From contig NZ_CP055153.1 of NCBI RefSeq assembly GCF_014075995.1, forward strand, positions 5,332,001 through 5,396,000: a stretch of 64,000 nt of DNA, read 5' to 3'. Source of the stretch: Adhaeribacter radiodurans (lineage in GTDB: Bacteria; Bacteroidota; Bacteroidia; Cytophagales; Hymenobacteraceae). Each line of letters starts with the position of its first letter. The first letter of the stretch is position 1. A model generated the notes under the pieces. The model saw nothing but the letters and a program-made list of their open reading frames with translations. It did not search any database and had not been told where the DNA came from. Shown here piece after piece: positions 55,701 to 63,427 of the stretch. Made by a program: the position numbers and the translations under genes.

Positions 55701-56150
55701 CTAATCCCGGATTTTATCCAGCAAGCGACTCAGCTCTTCGGCTTCAGCTATGGTTAAGTTTTCCAAACCTGGAATCCGGGTACCTTGGTCTTCGTCAATT
55801 TGCTGCAATAACGATAACCCTTTTTCCGTAATCAGAATATCTACCGTCCGGCGGTCATTCGGGCATTGATGACGCGTTACTAAATTCTTTACCTCCAGTT
55901 TATCTACAATGCGGGAAGCATTAGATGTTTTATCCAGCATTCGGTCAATCAGCAAATTTACCGTTGCTGGTTTTGGGTATTGCCCCCGCAGAATGCGTAA
56001 AATATTAAACTGTGGCAACGTAAGTCCAAACTTCTTAAAAACAGCTGCTTGCTGCACTTGTAACCAACCAGCTGTGTACCCAATATTTATGTATATTTTT
56101 TGATACACATCTTTAAAAGTTTTCTGCTTAATCTCTTCTTCTATCTTCAT
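55701..56150 (-). CDS. MarR-family transcriptional regulator
   Basis: 149 residues with a winged helix (about 45-110): GLTLPQFNILRILRGQYPKP, NLLIDRMLDKTSNASRIVDK, and LVTRHQCPNDRRTVDILITEKG, the wing typical of MarR proteins. Binds DNA as a dimer, usually released by a phenolic or oxidative signal. A palindrome sits between the -7 element and upstream DNA at 56173-56184, which supports autorepression. First gene of a marR-yceI pair. Confidence 0.92.
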   Translation of the reverse strand: MKIEEEIKQKTFKDVYQKIYINIGYTAGWLQVQQAAVFKKFGLTLPQFNILRILRGQYPKPATVNLLIDRMLDKTSNASRIVDKLEVKNLVTRHQCPNDRRTVDILITEKGLSLLQQIDEDQGTRIPGLENLTIAEAEELSRLLDKIRD

Positions 56151-56165
56151 ATCCTTTTAACGTTA

Positions 56166-56173
56166 CAAATATA
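56166..56173 (-). promoter_or_regulatory. candidate -7 element of marR-yceI
   Basis: Minus strand TATATTTG matches TAnnTTTG. Lies 15 bp from the start codon, giving a very short leader. Confidence 0.45.
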
Positions 56174-56184
56174 TGTATATACAT
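56173..56184. promoter_or_regulatory. MarR operator candidate
   Basis: Perfect 12-bp palindrome ATGTATATACAT between the -7 and the expected -33 position of the marR promoter, an ideal place for repression. Confidence 0.5.
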
Positions 56185-56492
56185 TTAATGTACCAACATA
56201 TTATTAATTTATTTTTTTTTAGAATTTACTTTATTTGTTTCCTTAAAACCAATTACCAAGGTCGCCGTATTGCTAAGATGCTATTTTTAATTCAATAAGA
56301 CATTGTTAATCAAAACCTTAAATAGCTACTCGATTAACAAAAAACAATCTCTGAATATTCTTTAAAATACGAATTTAAACTATTCAAAAAAGCTGCTATT
56401 CTTAACCAGAACCAAATATTAACGAAGCTTAATTTGCTTGAACTGTTAAAAAGCGTTGTTAAATCTTACTTCTGGTTAATTTTTGAGATCTT
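56185..56492. other. AT-rich divergent intergenic region
   Basis: No ORF or clear promoter for the LtrA gene. Confidence 0.35.
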
Positions 56493-57635
56493 ATGGATGA
56501 CTCGCCTAAAACTGATACGCCACAACAGCAGGAACGTCATGCTACCTGGCTCGAACTTTTTTACGATTTAATTTTTGTAATTGCTATTGGGCAACTTACT
56601 ACTCATTTATCGAAAGATTTAACGTTGGTAAGCTTGTGGCAGTTCGTTTTGTTATTTATTCCAATCTGGTGGGCCTGGACCGGCCATACCATGTACGCTA
56701 ATCGCTTTGAACTCGACGATCAAAGGCACCGGATACTTACCTTACTTCAAGTGTTAGGTTCCCTTTTTATCGCGGTCTTTATTCAGGAAGCTTTATTAAA
56801 AGAATCTTATCTATTTGCTTGCGCTTATTTATTTATTCGGTTGGTATTGCTGATAATGTACCTTCGGGTATTCTACCACGAGCCGGATAGTCGTAGCATT
56901 GTTACTCCTTTATTAATCGGATTTTCGATTGGGGCTATTATATGGATAATATCCATTTTTACACCTCCACCCGGGCGATTTTACTTATGGGGTTTTAGTT
57001 GGCTTTTAGAGTTTATTATTCCTTGGATGAACCACAAAAGACTACGGGAAAAGCCTATTCAGAATACCCATTTACCCGAACGCTTTGGTTTATTTGTAAT
57101 AATTGTGTTAGGCGAAAGTATTTTACGAATTACCAGAGCCTTAACTAACCTGGAATTATGGCAGTTTTTTACCGGCGCTAATGCCATTTGCAGCTTTATT
57201 TTAATTGTTCTGGTCTGGTGGATTTACTTCGATTACATCGAAGAATTTGTTACCGGTAAAATACAAGGCACGGGGTTGCTTTATACTTACCTGCATTTTT
57301 TTATTTACATCGGGATTGTTATTCTGGGAGTAGGACTCGAGTACAGTATTCTCAGCCACATTAGTACGCTGGCGAACCTGGCTAACTTGTTAATGATAAT
57401 TGGAATTACCTTGTTTATCTTACCACTCGGCATTATTCAGGGGATTAACTTTAAACAAGTACCTACCCGCCACTACATTATTAGTAGTATGGTATTAGTA
57501 GTAATTATGGTCTTGTTTTATATTCTGGAAATTTATCTTAAAACCTTTTATTTTTTACCTGTTCTTACCCTGATTGTTTTTGCTTATCTACTCTTTCAAC
57601 GATATCAATACAGCCGGCTTCCTGACGTAAGTTAA
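56493..57635 (+). CDS. ltrA: LtrA-family integral membrane protein
   Basis: 380 residues with about 10-12 hydrophobic helices and the signature near the start: WLELFYDLIFVIAIGQLT, then WWAWTGHTMYANRFELDD, typical of the low temperature requirement A family first described in Listeria. The role of the family is poorly known. Single gene, not adjacent to related functions. Confidence 0.85.
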   Translation: MDDSPKTDTPQQQERHATWLELFYDLIFVIAIGQLTTHLSKDLTLVSLWQFVLLFIPIWWAWTGHTMYANRFELDDQRHRILTLLQVLGSLFIAVFIQEALLKESYLFACAYLFIRLVLLIMYLRVFYHEPDSRSIVTPLLIGFSIGAIIWIISIFTPPPGRFYLWGFSWLLEFIIPWMNHKRLREKPIQNTHLPERFGLFVIIVLGESILRITRALTNLELWQFFTGANAICSFILIVLVWWIYFDYIEEFVTGKIQGTGLLYTYLHFFIYIGIVILGVGLEYSILSHISTLANLANLLMIIGITLFILPLGIIQGINFKQVPTRHYIISSMVLVVIMVLFYILEIYLKTFYFLPVLTLIVFAYLLFQRYQYSRLPDVS

Positions 57636-58001
57636 TTTTTGCTTTAATTTTTCTGGGATAAAACAGCTATCCACTAAGAGCTTTTAACCTATATAACCAC
57701 TTAAAAATCTTGCAATTAGTCTTATTTATCCGTACTAAGCGGGGTAAATCCGTATTTTTCAGCTTAAAATAAGTATTTAATTGTTAGTTCTCTCTTTAAA
57801 ACCCGCGTAAAAGGACATAATCTCTTAAAAGTAAGAGAATCATAATTTTAGAAAGAAGTTAATTAGAGTAGAATAGGAAAGATTTTAAAAGGGTTAGGAC
57901 TGCGAAGGAGGATTAAAGGATTTTCTTACCGAAGCATACAAGCCCGAATCATAGGATACCTTATTAACTAAATTTTTATTTTTCTATTAATTTTTTAAGC
58001 T
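57636..58001. other. intergenic region
   Basis: AT-rich, no ORF. Upstream of the repeat protein gene; no clear promoter or hairpin. Confidence 0.35.
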
Positions 58002-58643
58002 ATGACAAACAAATTAAAGTTTTTACCAGCCATTGCCTTGGTATTTGCCAGTTATTTAACCAATGCCCAAACTACCACTTCTGGTTCAGGAACTACCTCT
58101 GGAACAGGTACCACTGCTGGCACTACTAGCGGTTCTACGGGAACAACTAGCGGCACTACCGGTGGAACTACCTCCGGTACGATAAGAAGAGGAAGCACGA
58201 CCAGCGGTACTACTTCTGGTACAACCACAGGTACTATGGGCACTACCAGCGGCACCACTTCCGGAACTACCTCCGGTAGATCAAGAAGTGGTTCTACAAC
58301 TGTTGGAACTACCAGTGGCACTACAGCCGGTACAACCAGTGGAACTACTACTGGCACTACTAGCGGAACTACTTCTGGTACCACTTCAGGAACAACTGTT
58401 GGTGGCACTACATCCGGAACAACCAGCGGTACCACTTCCGGAGCCATCACTTCTGGAACTACTACTTCTGGAACTACAACCGGACCTACTACTTCGGGTG
58501 GTACAACAGCTGGCGGAACTACCAGCGGCACAACCGGAGCAACAACTTCCGGCGGTAGCACTTCTGGTACAGGATCTACAAGTGGTTCTACTTCTGGCTC
58601 TGGTGGCAGTACTTCCGGTACTACTACAGGCGGTTTAAGATAA
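58002..58643 (+). CDS. secreted Thr/Gly/Ser repeat protein
   Basis: 213 residues: a signal peptide (1-22, ends TNAQ) and then almost only T, S and G, in imperfect TTSG/TTGGTTSG units. Three islands break the pattern: IRRGSTTSG, GRSRSGSTTVG and GPTTSGGTT. No charged binding motif or aromatic domain. It is probably surface exposed or secreted and intrinsically disordered, perhaps glycosylated at Thr/Ser (inference). The underlying DNA is a minisatellite with drifted codons, so length may vary between strains. A terminator follows. The complementary strand is open over 510 bp only because of the repeat. Confidence 0.75.
   Translation: MTNKLKFLPAIALVFASYLTNAQTTTSGSGTTSGTGTTAGTTSGSTGTTSGTTGGTTSGTIRRGSTTSGTTSGTTTGTMGTTSGTTSGTTSGRSRSGSTTVGTTSGTTAGTTSGTTTGTTSGTTSGTTSGTTVGGTTSGTTSGTTSGAITSGTTTSGTTTGPTTSGGTTAGGTTSGTTGATTSGGSTSGTGSTSGSTSGSGGSTSGTTTGGLR
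58060..58640 (+). repeat. minisatellite-like tract of ACTACTTCCGGT-type units
   Basis: Tandem degenerate 12-bp units (Thr-Thr-Ser-Gly) with synonymous drift make up most of the repeat protein gene. The drift suggests purifying selection on the peptide rather than recent expansion. Confidence 0.7.
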
Positions 58644-58711
58644 GTATTTACTAAGTTTTGCAGCTAGATTAGAGATAAGTTAGAATTTATAGTTTTTTCA
58701 TAATAGGCGCT

Positions 58712-58747
58712 AAAAAGCTAACAGATGTTGTCTGTTGGCTTTTTTTT
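58712..58747 (+). terminator. terminator of the repeat-protein gene
   Basis: AAAAGCTAACAGA / TCTGTTGGCTTTT arms with one G-T pair and a short loop, T8 tail. Confidence 0.8.
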
Positions 58748-58956
58748 AACTAGTTCTCTAAGTAAAGCTATCCTGCTTAATTTCCTAAACCACTTGCCTA
58801 ATAAAGAGATGATAAATCCAGCGGTTTTGAAAATAAGATTACCTAAACCCTGAATAGGTAGAAAAACTATTTATCCCACTTGTTCAAGTCAATAAGAAGA
58901 GTTTAAGAAAAGTAATTTATTTTCTCCTTCAACCAAAAAAAATTACTTTTTAACAC

Positions 58957-59088
58957 TGCTCTAGCAGTCGTTGTGAACCGGTTATATTCTGGTAGGATGA
59001 CGATTAATAGGCTGTTATGCCTGATGATCTGAACTGGTATCTAGGTGTGGTACAAGCTTATTTGGTGGACTTACCTAATTTGCTTAAT
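58957..59088 (+). repeat. dispersed noncoding repeat, copy B
   Basis: Aligns with 15714-15843 in order and direction (GTGAACCGGTTA, AGGATGAC, CTAGG, AGCTTATTTGG, ACTTA). Strongly diverged but clearly related. Confidence 0.45.
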
Positions 59089-59339
59089 CTTATAAGTGGT
59101 AGTTAAGACCATAAGATATAAGTAGCTAGTTTAGTAAATCTTTACCGAATCATAGAATACATCCGAAGCCTATAAACTAGAGCAATATTCAAGTAAAAGG
59201 ACAAACTTAATTCAACCCGTTTATTAGAAATGTATTTAGTGTTATAAGCAGAAATAAAGCCTATTACATACAAAGAAGTTTGGTGTCTGATATCTGAATA
59301 CTTATGTCTTTTTACTTTCAAACAGCTCCTTCATAAAGT

Positions 59340-60332
59340 TTATTTATTTAAAATAAGCTGCCCGTCTTCTTCTTTTACCATGCCAAATGGCTCTTCTTTT
59401 AAAATTAAAAAGCCATCTAAATCGGCGTAATGAATACCGGAACATAACTGCATAGCCGACCAGATTCCCAACGAAGTTTCTACCATACACCCAATCATAG
59501 GCTGTAAACCATAGGCACGGGTTTCTTGTAATATCCGCAGTCCGTTTAGGTAACCGCCCGCTTTCATTAATTTCATATTAATGCCGTGAAATTGCGCACG
59601 TAGCTTCTCAAAATCAGGTTCGTTCGTTACCGATTCATCAGCGAAAATTGGATAAGGACTCTGCTTTTTTAAATACTGGTAAGCCTCTAACTGACTAGCC
59701 GGTAAGGGCTGTTCGATAAAAAGGATTGGTAAACCATTTAACTCCCGTAGAAAAACAAGAAGTTCGTCGGGGTTCGTCCAGGCCTCGTTGCCATCAATAA
59801 TAATAGGACTTACGGTAACTGCTGCTACAGCTTGCACTAAGACCAAGGCATCCGTCTGGTTTACCTTCACTTTTAAAGGAGAGAAACGCGTTAAATTATT
59901 TACTTTAATAAAATCACCTATTAACTCGGGTGCCATTATGGGTAAAGAAAAAATGGTAGGCACAGTTTCGGGCTGAGGTAACTTTAAAAATTGACTCACC
60001 GTGAGTTGCTGCTGCCAGCAAATAAAATGCACGTACGCCGACTCCACGGCAAAGCGCAAAGAATTGGCTACCGGGTACAATTTAAGCAAAGTCTCCAATT
60101 CCGAAATAGAACGGATGTACGCTAAACCATTACGGAGCAAGTTTTGAAATTGCTGTAGCAAGAGTTCGGGGGTTTCATGGTAACGTACATTAGGAGCAGC
60201 CTCCCCAATTCCTAAAAATTGCTGGTCAGATACGCGCACAAATAAATTGATTTTACTATCTGCGGCGTTGCGGGAAATTTTCCAGGTGTAGCGTAACGAA
60301 AGTACTTTGGTCTCAATGTGCCAGGTAAGCAT
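59340..60332 (-). CDS. enolase-superfamily epimerase, probably dipeptide epimerase
   Basis: 330 residues, with the enolase-superfamily barrel. KVKV supplies the first base (K154 and K156), metal ligands are D180 (IIIDGNEAW), E207 (FIEQPLP) and D232 (FADES), and the second base is K254 or K257 (MKLMKAGG). The N-terminal cap is IGIGEAAPNVRYHET-like. The pattern fits L-Ala-D/L-Glu (dipeptide) epimerases that recycle peptidoglycan peptides; other specificities are possible. Single gene. Confidence 0.85.
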   Translation of the reverse strand: MLTWHIETKVLSLRYTWKISRNAADSKINLFVRVSDQQFLGIGEAAPNVRYHETPELLLQQFQNLLRNGLAYIRSISELETLLKLYPVANSLRFAVESAYVHFICWQQQLTVSQFLKLPQPETVPTIFSLPIMAPELIGDFIKVNNLTRFSPLKVKVNQTDALVLVQAVAAVTVSPIIIDGNEAWTNPDELLVFLRELNGLPILFIEQPLPASQLEAYQYLKKQSPYPIFADESVTNEPDFEKLRAQFHGINMKLMKAGGYLNGLRILQETRAYGLQPMIGCMVETSLGIWSAMQLCSGIHYADLDGFLILKEEPFGMVKEEDGQLILNK

Positions 60333-60460
60333 ATACAGTTAGCTTTCTTTTATTTTCTACTATTTGCAAATGCTTTTTAAAACTCTCTATATAAAAACAC
60401 TGCCATTACATTTATTAACTAAATCTAATGTTTTACCCATTATGGTGTCTGATTAAAGAA

Positions 60461-60704
60461 TTAATTTAAGTTAATTTTTATATCTGCAATATCCACCATG
60501 TCCAAGTAAGGTTCACGCTGGGTTTTAATTTTAAAACCATACACCAGCTCAATATCATCGACCTTGGCTAATACCAGACCTCGGCAAAGTACTTACCCAG
60601 TGAGTAAGAACAAATAGAAGGCGAACGACCAGGAACTTTCCTTGCTTTTATACCAGTAAAAATCTTTGCTCAGGAGTAAGGAAGTTGAAGTTGTATAGGT
60701 TCAT
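60461..60704 (-). pseudogene. broken copy of the 82-residue protein at 61940
   Basis: Starts MNLYNFNFLTPEQRF like MNLYDFNHKNHEKRI of the intact copy. An in-frame TAA follows at codon 19, then pieces KQGKFLVVR, SLGKYFAEVWY and (in another frame) EPYLDMVDIADI match the intact protein's segments TQGEFLAVR, VDKFFAEIWY and EPYLEMVDLSEI in order. At least one stop and one frameshift make it non-functional. Confidence 0.65.
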
Positions 60705-60721
60705 TTATAAATGTTCTAATT

Positions 60722-60973
60722 TTACTGCCGCACGGATTCAATGACTTTTGCTATAGCTTGTAGCAATCCTATATCTACTTTAGAATGTTTATCTATTTGA
60801 TCCTGATCTACCAATGCCCGGTAATTCTGCTCATCGTCTGATTCAAAATAGACGAGCAATCCATCCACCTCCACTTCTATCTTATGCATGTAGCCGGCCA
60901 TGATAAGCCTTGATTTAAAATCCCGTTCCTCTCCTTTATAGGTAACTGGTAATTCAAAGTATTCTTTTTCCAT
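60722..60973 (-). CDS. hypothetical protein, 83 aa
   Basis: Soluble acidic protein with beta-rich pattern (FELPVTYKGEERDFKSRLI; YMHKIEVEVDGLLVYFESDD). Resembles a small conserved Bacteroidota family of unknown function. It starts ATG at 60973, 17 bp upstream of the broken 60704 gene; both may share a transcript. Confidence 0.6.
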   Translation of the reverse strand: MEKEYFELPVTYKGEERDFKSRLIMAGYMHKIEVEVDGLLVYFESDDEQNYRALVDQDQIDKHSKVDIGLLQAIAKVIESVRQ

Positions 60974-61019
60974 GATTTAGTAATTATTCCAGCTATACGC
61001 CCTGTATAATTATGGGTTG

Positions 61020-61210
61020 AAATAAATTATCCACTTATTACCGGTAACAAATTTCTGCTAAGGTGGATTTAGAATTAATACTCAAAAAAGAAGCATTCAT
61101 TACACTGGCCCTATTTTAAAATTTAAGAAAATCGGCAGAAACCTTCCGCCGGCTTAATTGAAGGTTTGTTGTATCTCAAAACTAATAGAATTATAAAAGA
61201 GTAACTCTTT
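61020..61210. repeat. noncoding block, copy 1
   Basis: Shares, in order with 63169-63385, GGTAACAA, TTAGA/TTAGAG, AATACT, CGGCAGA, CCGCCGGCTTAAT and the identical GTTTGTTGTATCTCAAAACT core. On the minus strand the core contains TAGTTTTG, which fits a -7 element (TAnnTTTG) directed toward the 60973 gene. It may be a duplicated promoter-leader region. Confidence 0.5.
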
Positions 61211-61213
61211 TTA

Positions 61214-61261
61214 AGTATTACTGACCGGTAGTGCAATAGAACACTACCGGTCAGTAATACT
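61214..61261. other. 20-bp perfect inverted repeat
   Basis: AGTATTACTGACCGGTAGTG (61214-61233) and its exact complement (61242-61261), 8-nt loop CAATAGAA. It is much longer and more perfect than the terminators here and has no T-run. It lies at the 3' side of the response-regulator remnant. Confidence 0.6.
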
Positions 61262-61321
61262 CTATCTGAACAGAATTGAATTAAATACGATAATTGGAAA
61301 TTTAAAAGGCGCTTAAAAAGT

Positions 61322-61692
61322 CTACTTTAAAAAGGGAGTAAGCTTTTCCGGAGTAAGTGGTTTTTTAATGCAATCGATTAGGAAAAAGTCCTTTGATCTA
61401 GCTATATCCAGATAATTCCTTGAACTGCTCAGTGCAACGATCTTAATGGTAGCCGTGTTTTCTTATGCCGATATTTGTAATTCTTCTAAAAATTCAAATT
61501 CACCCATTATAGGCATGTTAATATCTCATAAAATTAAATTGAGGCATTGCTCTTGTCAGCATACTTCCTTTACAATTCCCAAAGTTGATTCCCCGTTGGC
61601 CGCAGTTTGCACCTGGAGGTTTATTGCAAATCTGTCAAGTACACTCTTGGTTAAAAAATAGCTGTAGAAACATCATCCACTAATAATATTTT
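61322..61692 (-). pseudogene. decayed single-domain response regulator
   Basis: The minus strand carries KILLVDD, AANGESTL, DINMPIMGEFEFLEELQ, KIVALSSSRNYLDIARS and DCIKKPLTPEKL in the right order and spacing for a CheY-like receiver. In-frame stops lie before the first segment and within several others, and a frameshift is needed. The DINMPIM and LEELQ segments are close to the intact regulator at 62410, so this is its decayed paralogue on the opposite strand. Confidence 0.65.
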
Positions 61693-61812
61693 TTATTTGT
61701 CCCTTAATGTGTTAAACCAATGGGATTAAAAACACAACTGATTGGTTCACAACAAATTATTAGTAAAAAGTTTAGGAATTTTTTAAATGGATACAAGTCA
61801 GAAACCTTAGAT

Positions 61813-61935
61813 TTACAATCCTTTGTACTTTCTTTGCTTATTTGGTTTAGGCTTCAATTTTTTCTTAAGCCAATCCCCAAATAAAATAGCCACAATCAGA
61901 AGGATTGTGGCTATAAGCCATTGCCACCACTCCAT
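61813..61935 (-). CDS. small single-helix membrane protein, 40 aa
   Basis: ATG at 61935 to TAA at 61813 encodes 40 residues: MEWWQWLIATILLIVAILFG followed by a lysine-rich tail. One membrane helix, tail inside. It starts 4 bp after the stop of the upstream 82-residue gene on the same strand, as translationally coupled pairs do. Too short for similarity; coupling and composition make it plausible. Confidence 0.5.
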   Translation of the reverse strand: MEWWQWLIATILLIVAILFGDWLKKKLKPKPNKQRKYKGL

Positions 61936-61939
61936 AATT

Positions 61940-62188
61940 TTATTCCGTTATTTCGGATAAATCTACCATCTCCAAATAAGGTTCCAATAAAGCAATGCCG
62001 GTAAAACCTCTAACTAGGCCAACCTCGCAATTTTCTCCCCGGTACCAGATTTCAGCAAAGAACTTATCCACCGAGTACAGTTTAATAACATAATAGTTAC
62101 TAACCCGAACCGCTAAGAATTCACCTTGCGTTCTAATTAATGCTATTCGTTTTTCGTGGTTTTTATGGTTAAAGTCGTACAGGTTCAT
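61940..62188 (-). CDS. hypothetical protein, 82 aa (intact paralogue)
   Basis: Soluble, beta-rich protein; a broken copy lies at 60461-60704. An upstream ATG at 62206 would add six residues, but the broken copy aligns from MNLY, so 62188 is the better start. Followed within 4 bp by the 40-residue membrane protein. Unknown family; the paralogue confirms it is, or was, a real gene. Confidence 0.65.
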   Translation of the reverse strand: MNLYDFNHKNHEKRIALIRTQGEFLAVRVSNYYVIKLYSVDKFFAEIWYRGENCEVGLVRGFTGIALLEPYLEMVDLSEITE

Positions 62189-62409
62189 AACACATGGATA
62201 TAACATTATAAATTATAAATATTGTGCCAGATTATGAGGAAGTTATGGAATTAAGGTTTTGGAGAATAATTCGGTGTATTTGCTCTCTAATAGCAGCTAT
62301 AATCTCCGTATTTATACTATAAGCTAGTAAATATTATATAAGTATGCTGGATTGTTGCTATTTTAATCTCAGGTTACTAAGTATAAAGTGTAGACGAAGT
62401 TAACTCGAA

Positions 62410-62796
62410 ATGAATTCATTAAATAAGATTTTAATAGTAGATGATGATGATGTATCCCGCTTCTTAATAACCAGGGTAGTTAGAAGCGTGGCCCAGGCAA
62501 ATCAAATTCAAACAGCAGGCAATGGCGAGGAAGCATTACTGCTGTTAAATCAGGGCTGTTCATCCAATAACTGTCCGGAACTAATCCTGTTGGATATTAA
62601 TATGCCAATTATGAATGGGTTGGAATTTTTACAGGAACTACAAAACTCACCCATTGTTACTTGTGCTTTAAAGATTGCTGTTCTAACCACTTCTAATAAC
62701 CCCCTAGATTATCTGTTAGCGCACGAGTATCCGATTATTGCTTTTTTAGAAAAGCCCTTAACCGAGGACATGTTTAAAACTGTATTGGCTGCTTAA
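62410..62796 (+). CDS. single-domain response regulator (CheY-like)
   Basis: The 128-residue protein is a complete receiver with acidic pocket DDDD (11-14), phospho-accepting D62 in LLDINMPIMNG, T93/T94 in VLTTS and K115 in FLEKPLT. No output domain. It should relay phosphate or act by protein contact. No histidine kinase lies in the window next to it. The paralogue at 61322 is broken and on the other strand. Confidence 0.92.
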   Translation: MNSLNKILIVDDDDVSRFLITRVVRSVAQANQIQTAGNGEEALLLLNQGCSSNNCPELILLDINMPIMNGLEFLQELQNSPIVTCALKIAVLTTSNNPLDYLLAHEYPIIAFLEKPLTEDMFKTVLAA

Positions 62797-62901
62797 AAAA
62801 TATACTTTCCTAACCAAATAAAAAGGTATTCTCCCTATAAACAGCTTTTTAATTGGTTAGTTTACGGTTGGTTTGCCCATGATTTTGAATTGAATTCCCA
62901 T

Positions 62902-63054
62902 CTAAACTTGTGCTACCTTTTTGGGATTGCTTTTGCCTGTATCTATCCGGAACTGCTTCCGAATGGCTAATACATCTTTTAATAATATTCCTGTACTTTC
63001 AAGACCGGTAGCACCTAAGGCTAAATGAAACAGAGGATTAAAGAGAACCTGCAT
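62902..63054 (-). CDS. short ORF, 50 aa
   Basis: Encodes 50 residues with a hydrophobic first half (MQVLFNPLFHLALGATGLES) and a basic end. ATG at 63054, downstream of the second noncoding block when read on the minus strand, just as the 60973 gene is downstream of the first. Could be a real small gene or a chance frame. Confidence 0.35.
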   Translation of the reverse strand: MQVLFNPLFHLALGATGLESTGILLKDVLAIRKQFRIDTGKSNPKKVAQV

Positions 63055-63168
63055 ATCGATTAGTATTTAGAATTAAATACGTTGCGCTTTTATTGAGCAG
63101 AAGGTTTCACTTTTTGAAAGCACCAATACTAATCCAAAACCTATTATATCAGCTACTTATATAAGTAC

Positions 63169-63385
63169 AACAAAATAATTCCGTTTACTACTGGTAACAA
63201 TTCTTTCCTTCAAGGTATTTAGAGGTAATACTGAGAAAGGAAAAACGCTTCCTGCGACGGGCACATGCCGGAAGCGAGTAAAAATTCTAAGAAAACCGGC
63301 AGAGACCCTCCGCCGGCTTAATATTGAAGTTTGTTGTATCTCAAAACTAATAGAATTTTTATAAGAATTATTCTTTCAGGGTATT
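63169..63385. repeat. noncoding block, copy 2
   Basis: Counterpart of 61020-61210, with the identical core GTTTGTTGTATCTCAAAACT plus AATAGAATT and the same CCGCCGGCTTAAT segment. It contains an extra hairpin CGCTTCCTGCG..GGAAGCG not found in copy 1. Confidence 0.5.
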
Positions 63386-63391
63386 AAAATA

Positions 63392-63427
63392 AAAACCGGT
63401 AAAGTAGGGTCTCTTTACCGGTTTTTT
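63392..63427. terminator. bidirectional terminator
   Basis: AAAAACCGGTAAAG / CTTTACCGGTTTTT arms with an 8-nt loop. It occupies the same place beside block copy 2 as the 20-bp inverted repeat does beside copy 1. Confidence 0.75.

Larger units (their letters stand above)
58644..59339. other. intergenic region with terminator and dispersed repeat
   Basis: Holds the terminator at 58712-58747 and the repeat copy at 58957-59088. Nothing else is recognised. Confidence 0.45.
60974..61321. other. duplicated noncoding block with long inverted repeat
   Basis: From about 61020 to 61210 this aligns with 63169-63385; GTTTGTTGTATCTCAAAACT then AATAGAATT is identical in both. A 20-bp perfect inverted repeat follows at 61214-61261. 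Confidence 0.5.

Noticed and set aside
58052-58561. 169-residue minus-strand ORF (Val/Pro-rich)
   Set aside because: Open only because the complement of the Thr/Ser/Gly repeat lacks stops; composition is an artefact of the repeat.
61446-61661. 71-residue plus-strand ORF
   Set aside because: Antisense to the response-regulator remnant, which explains the sequence better.
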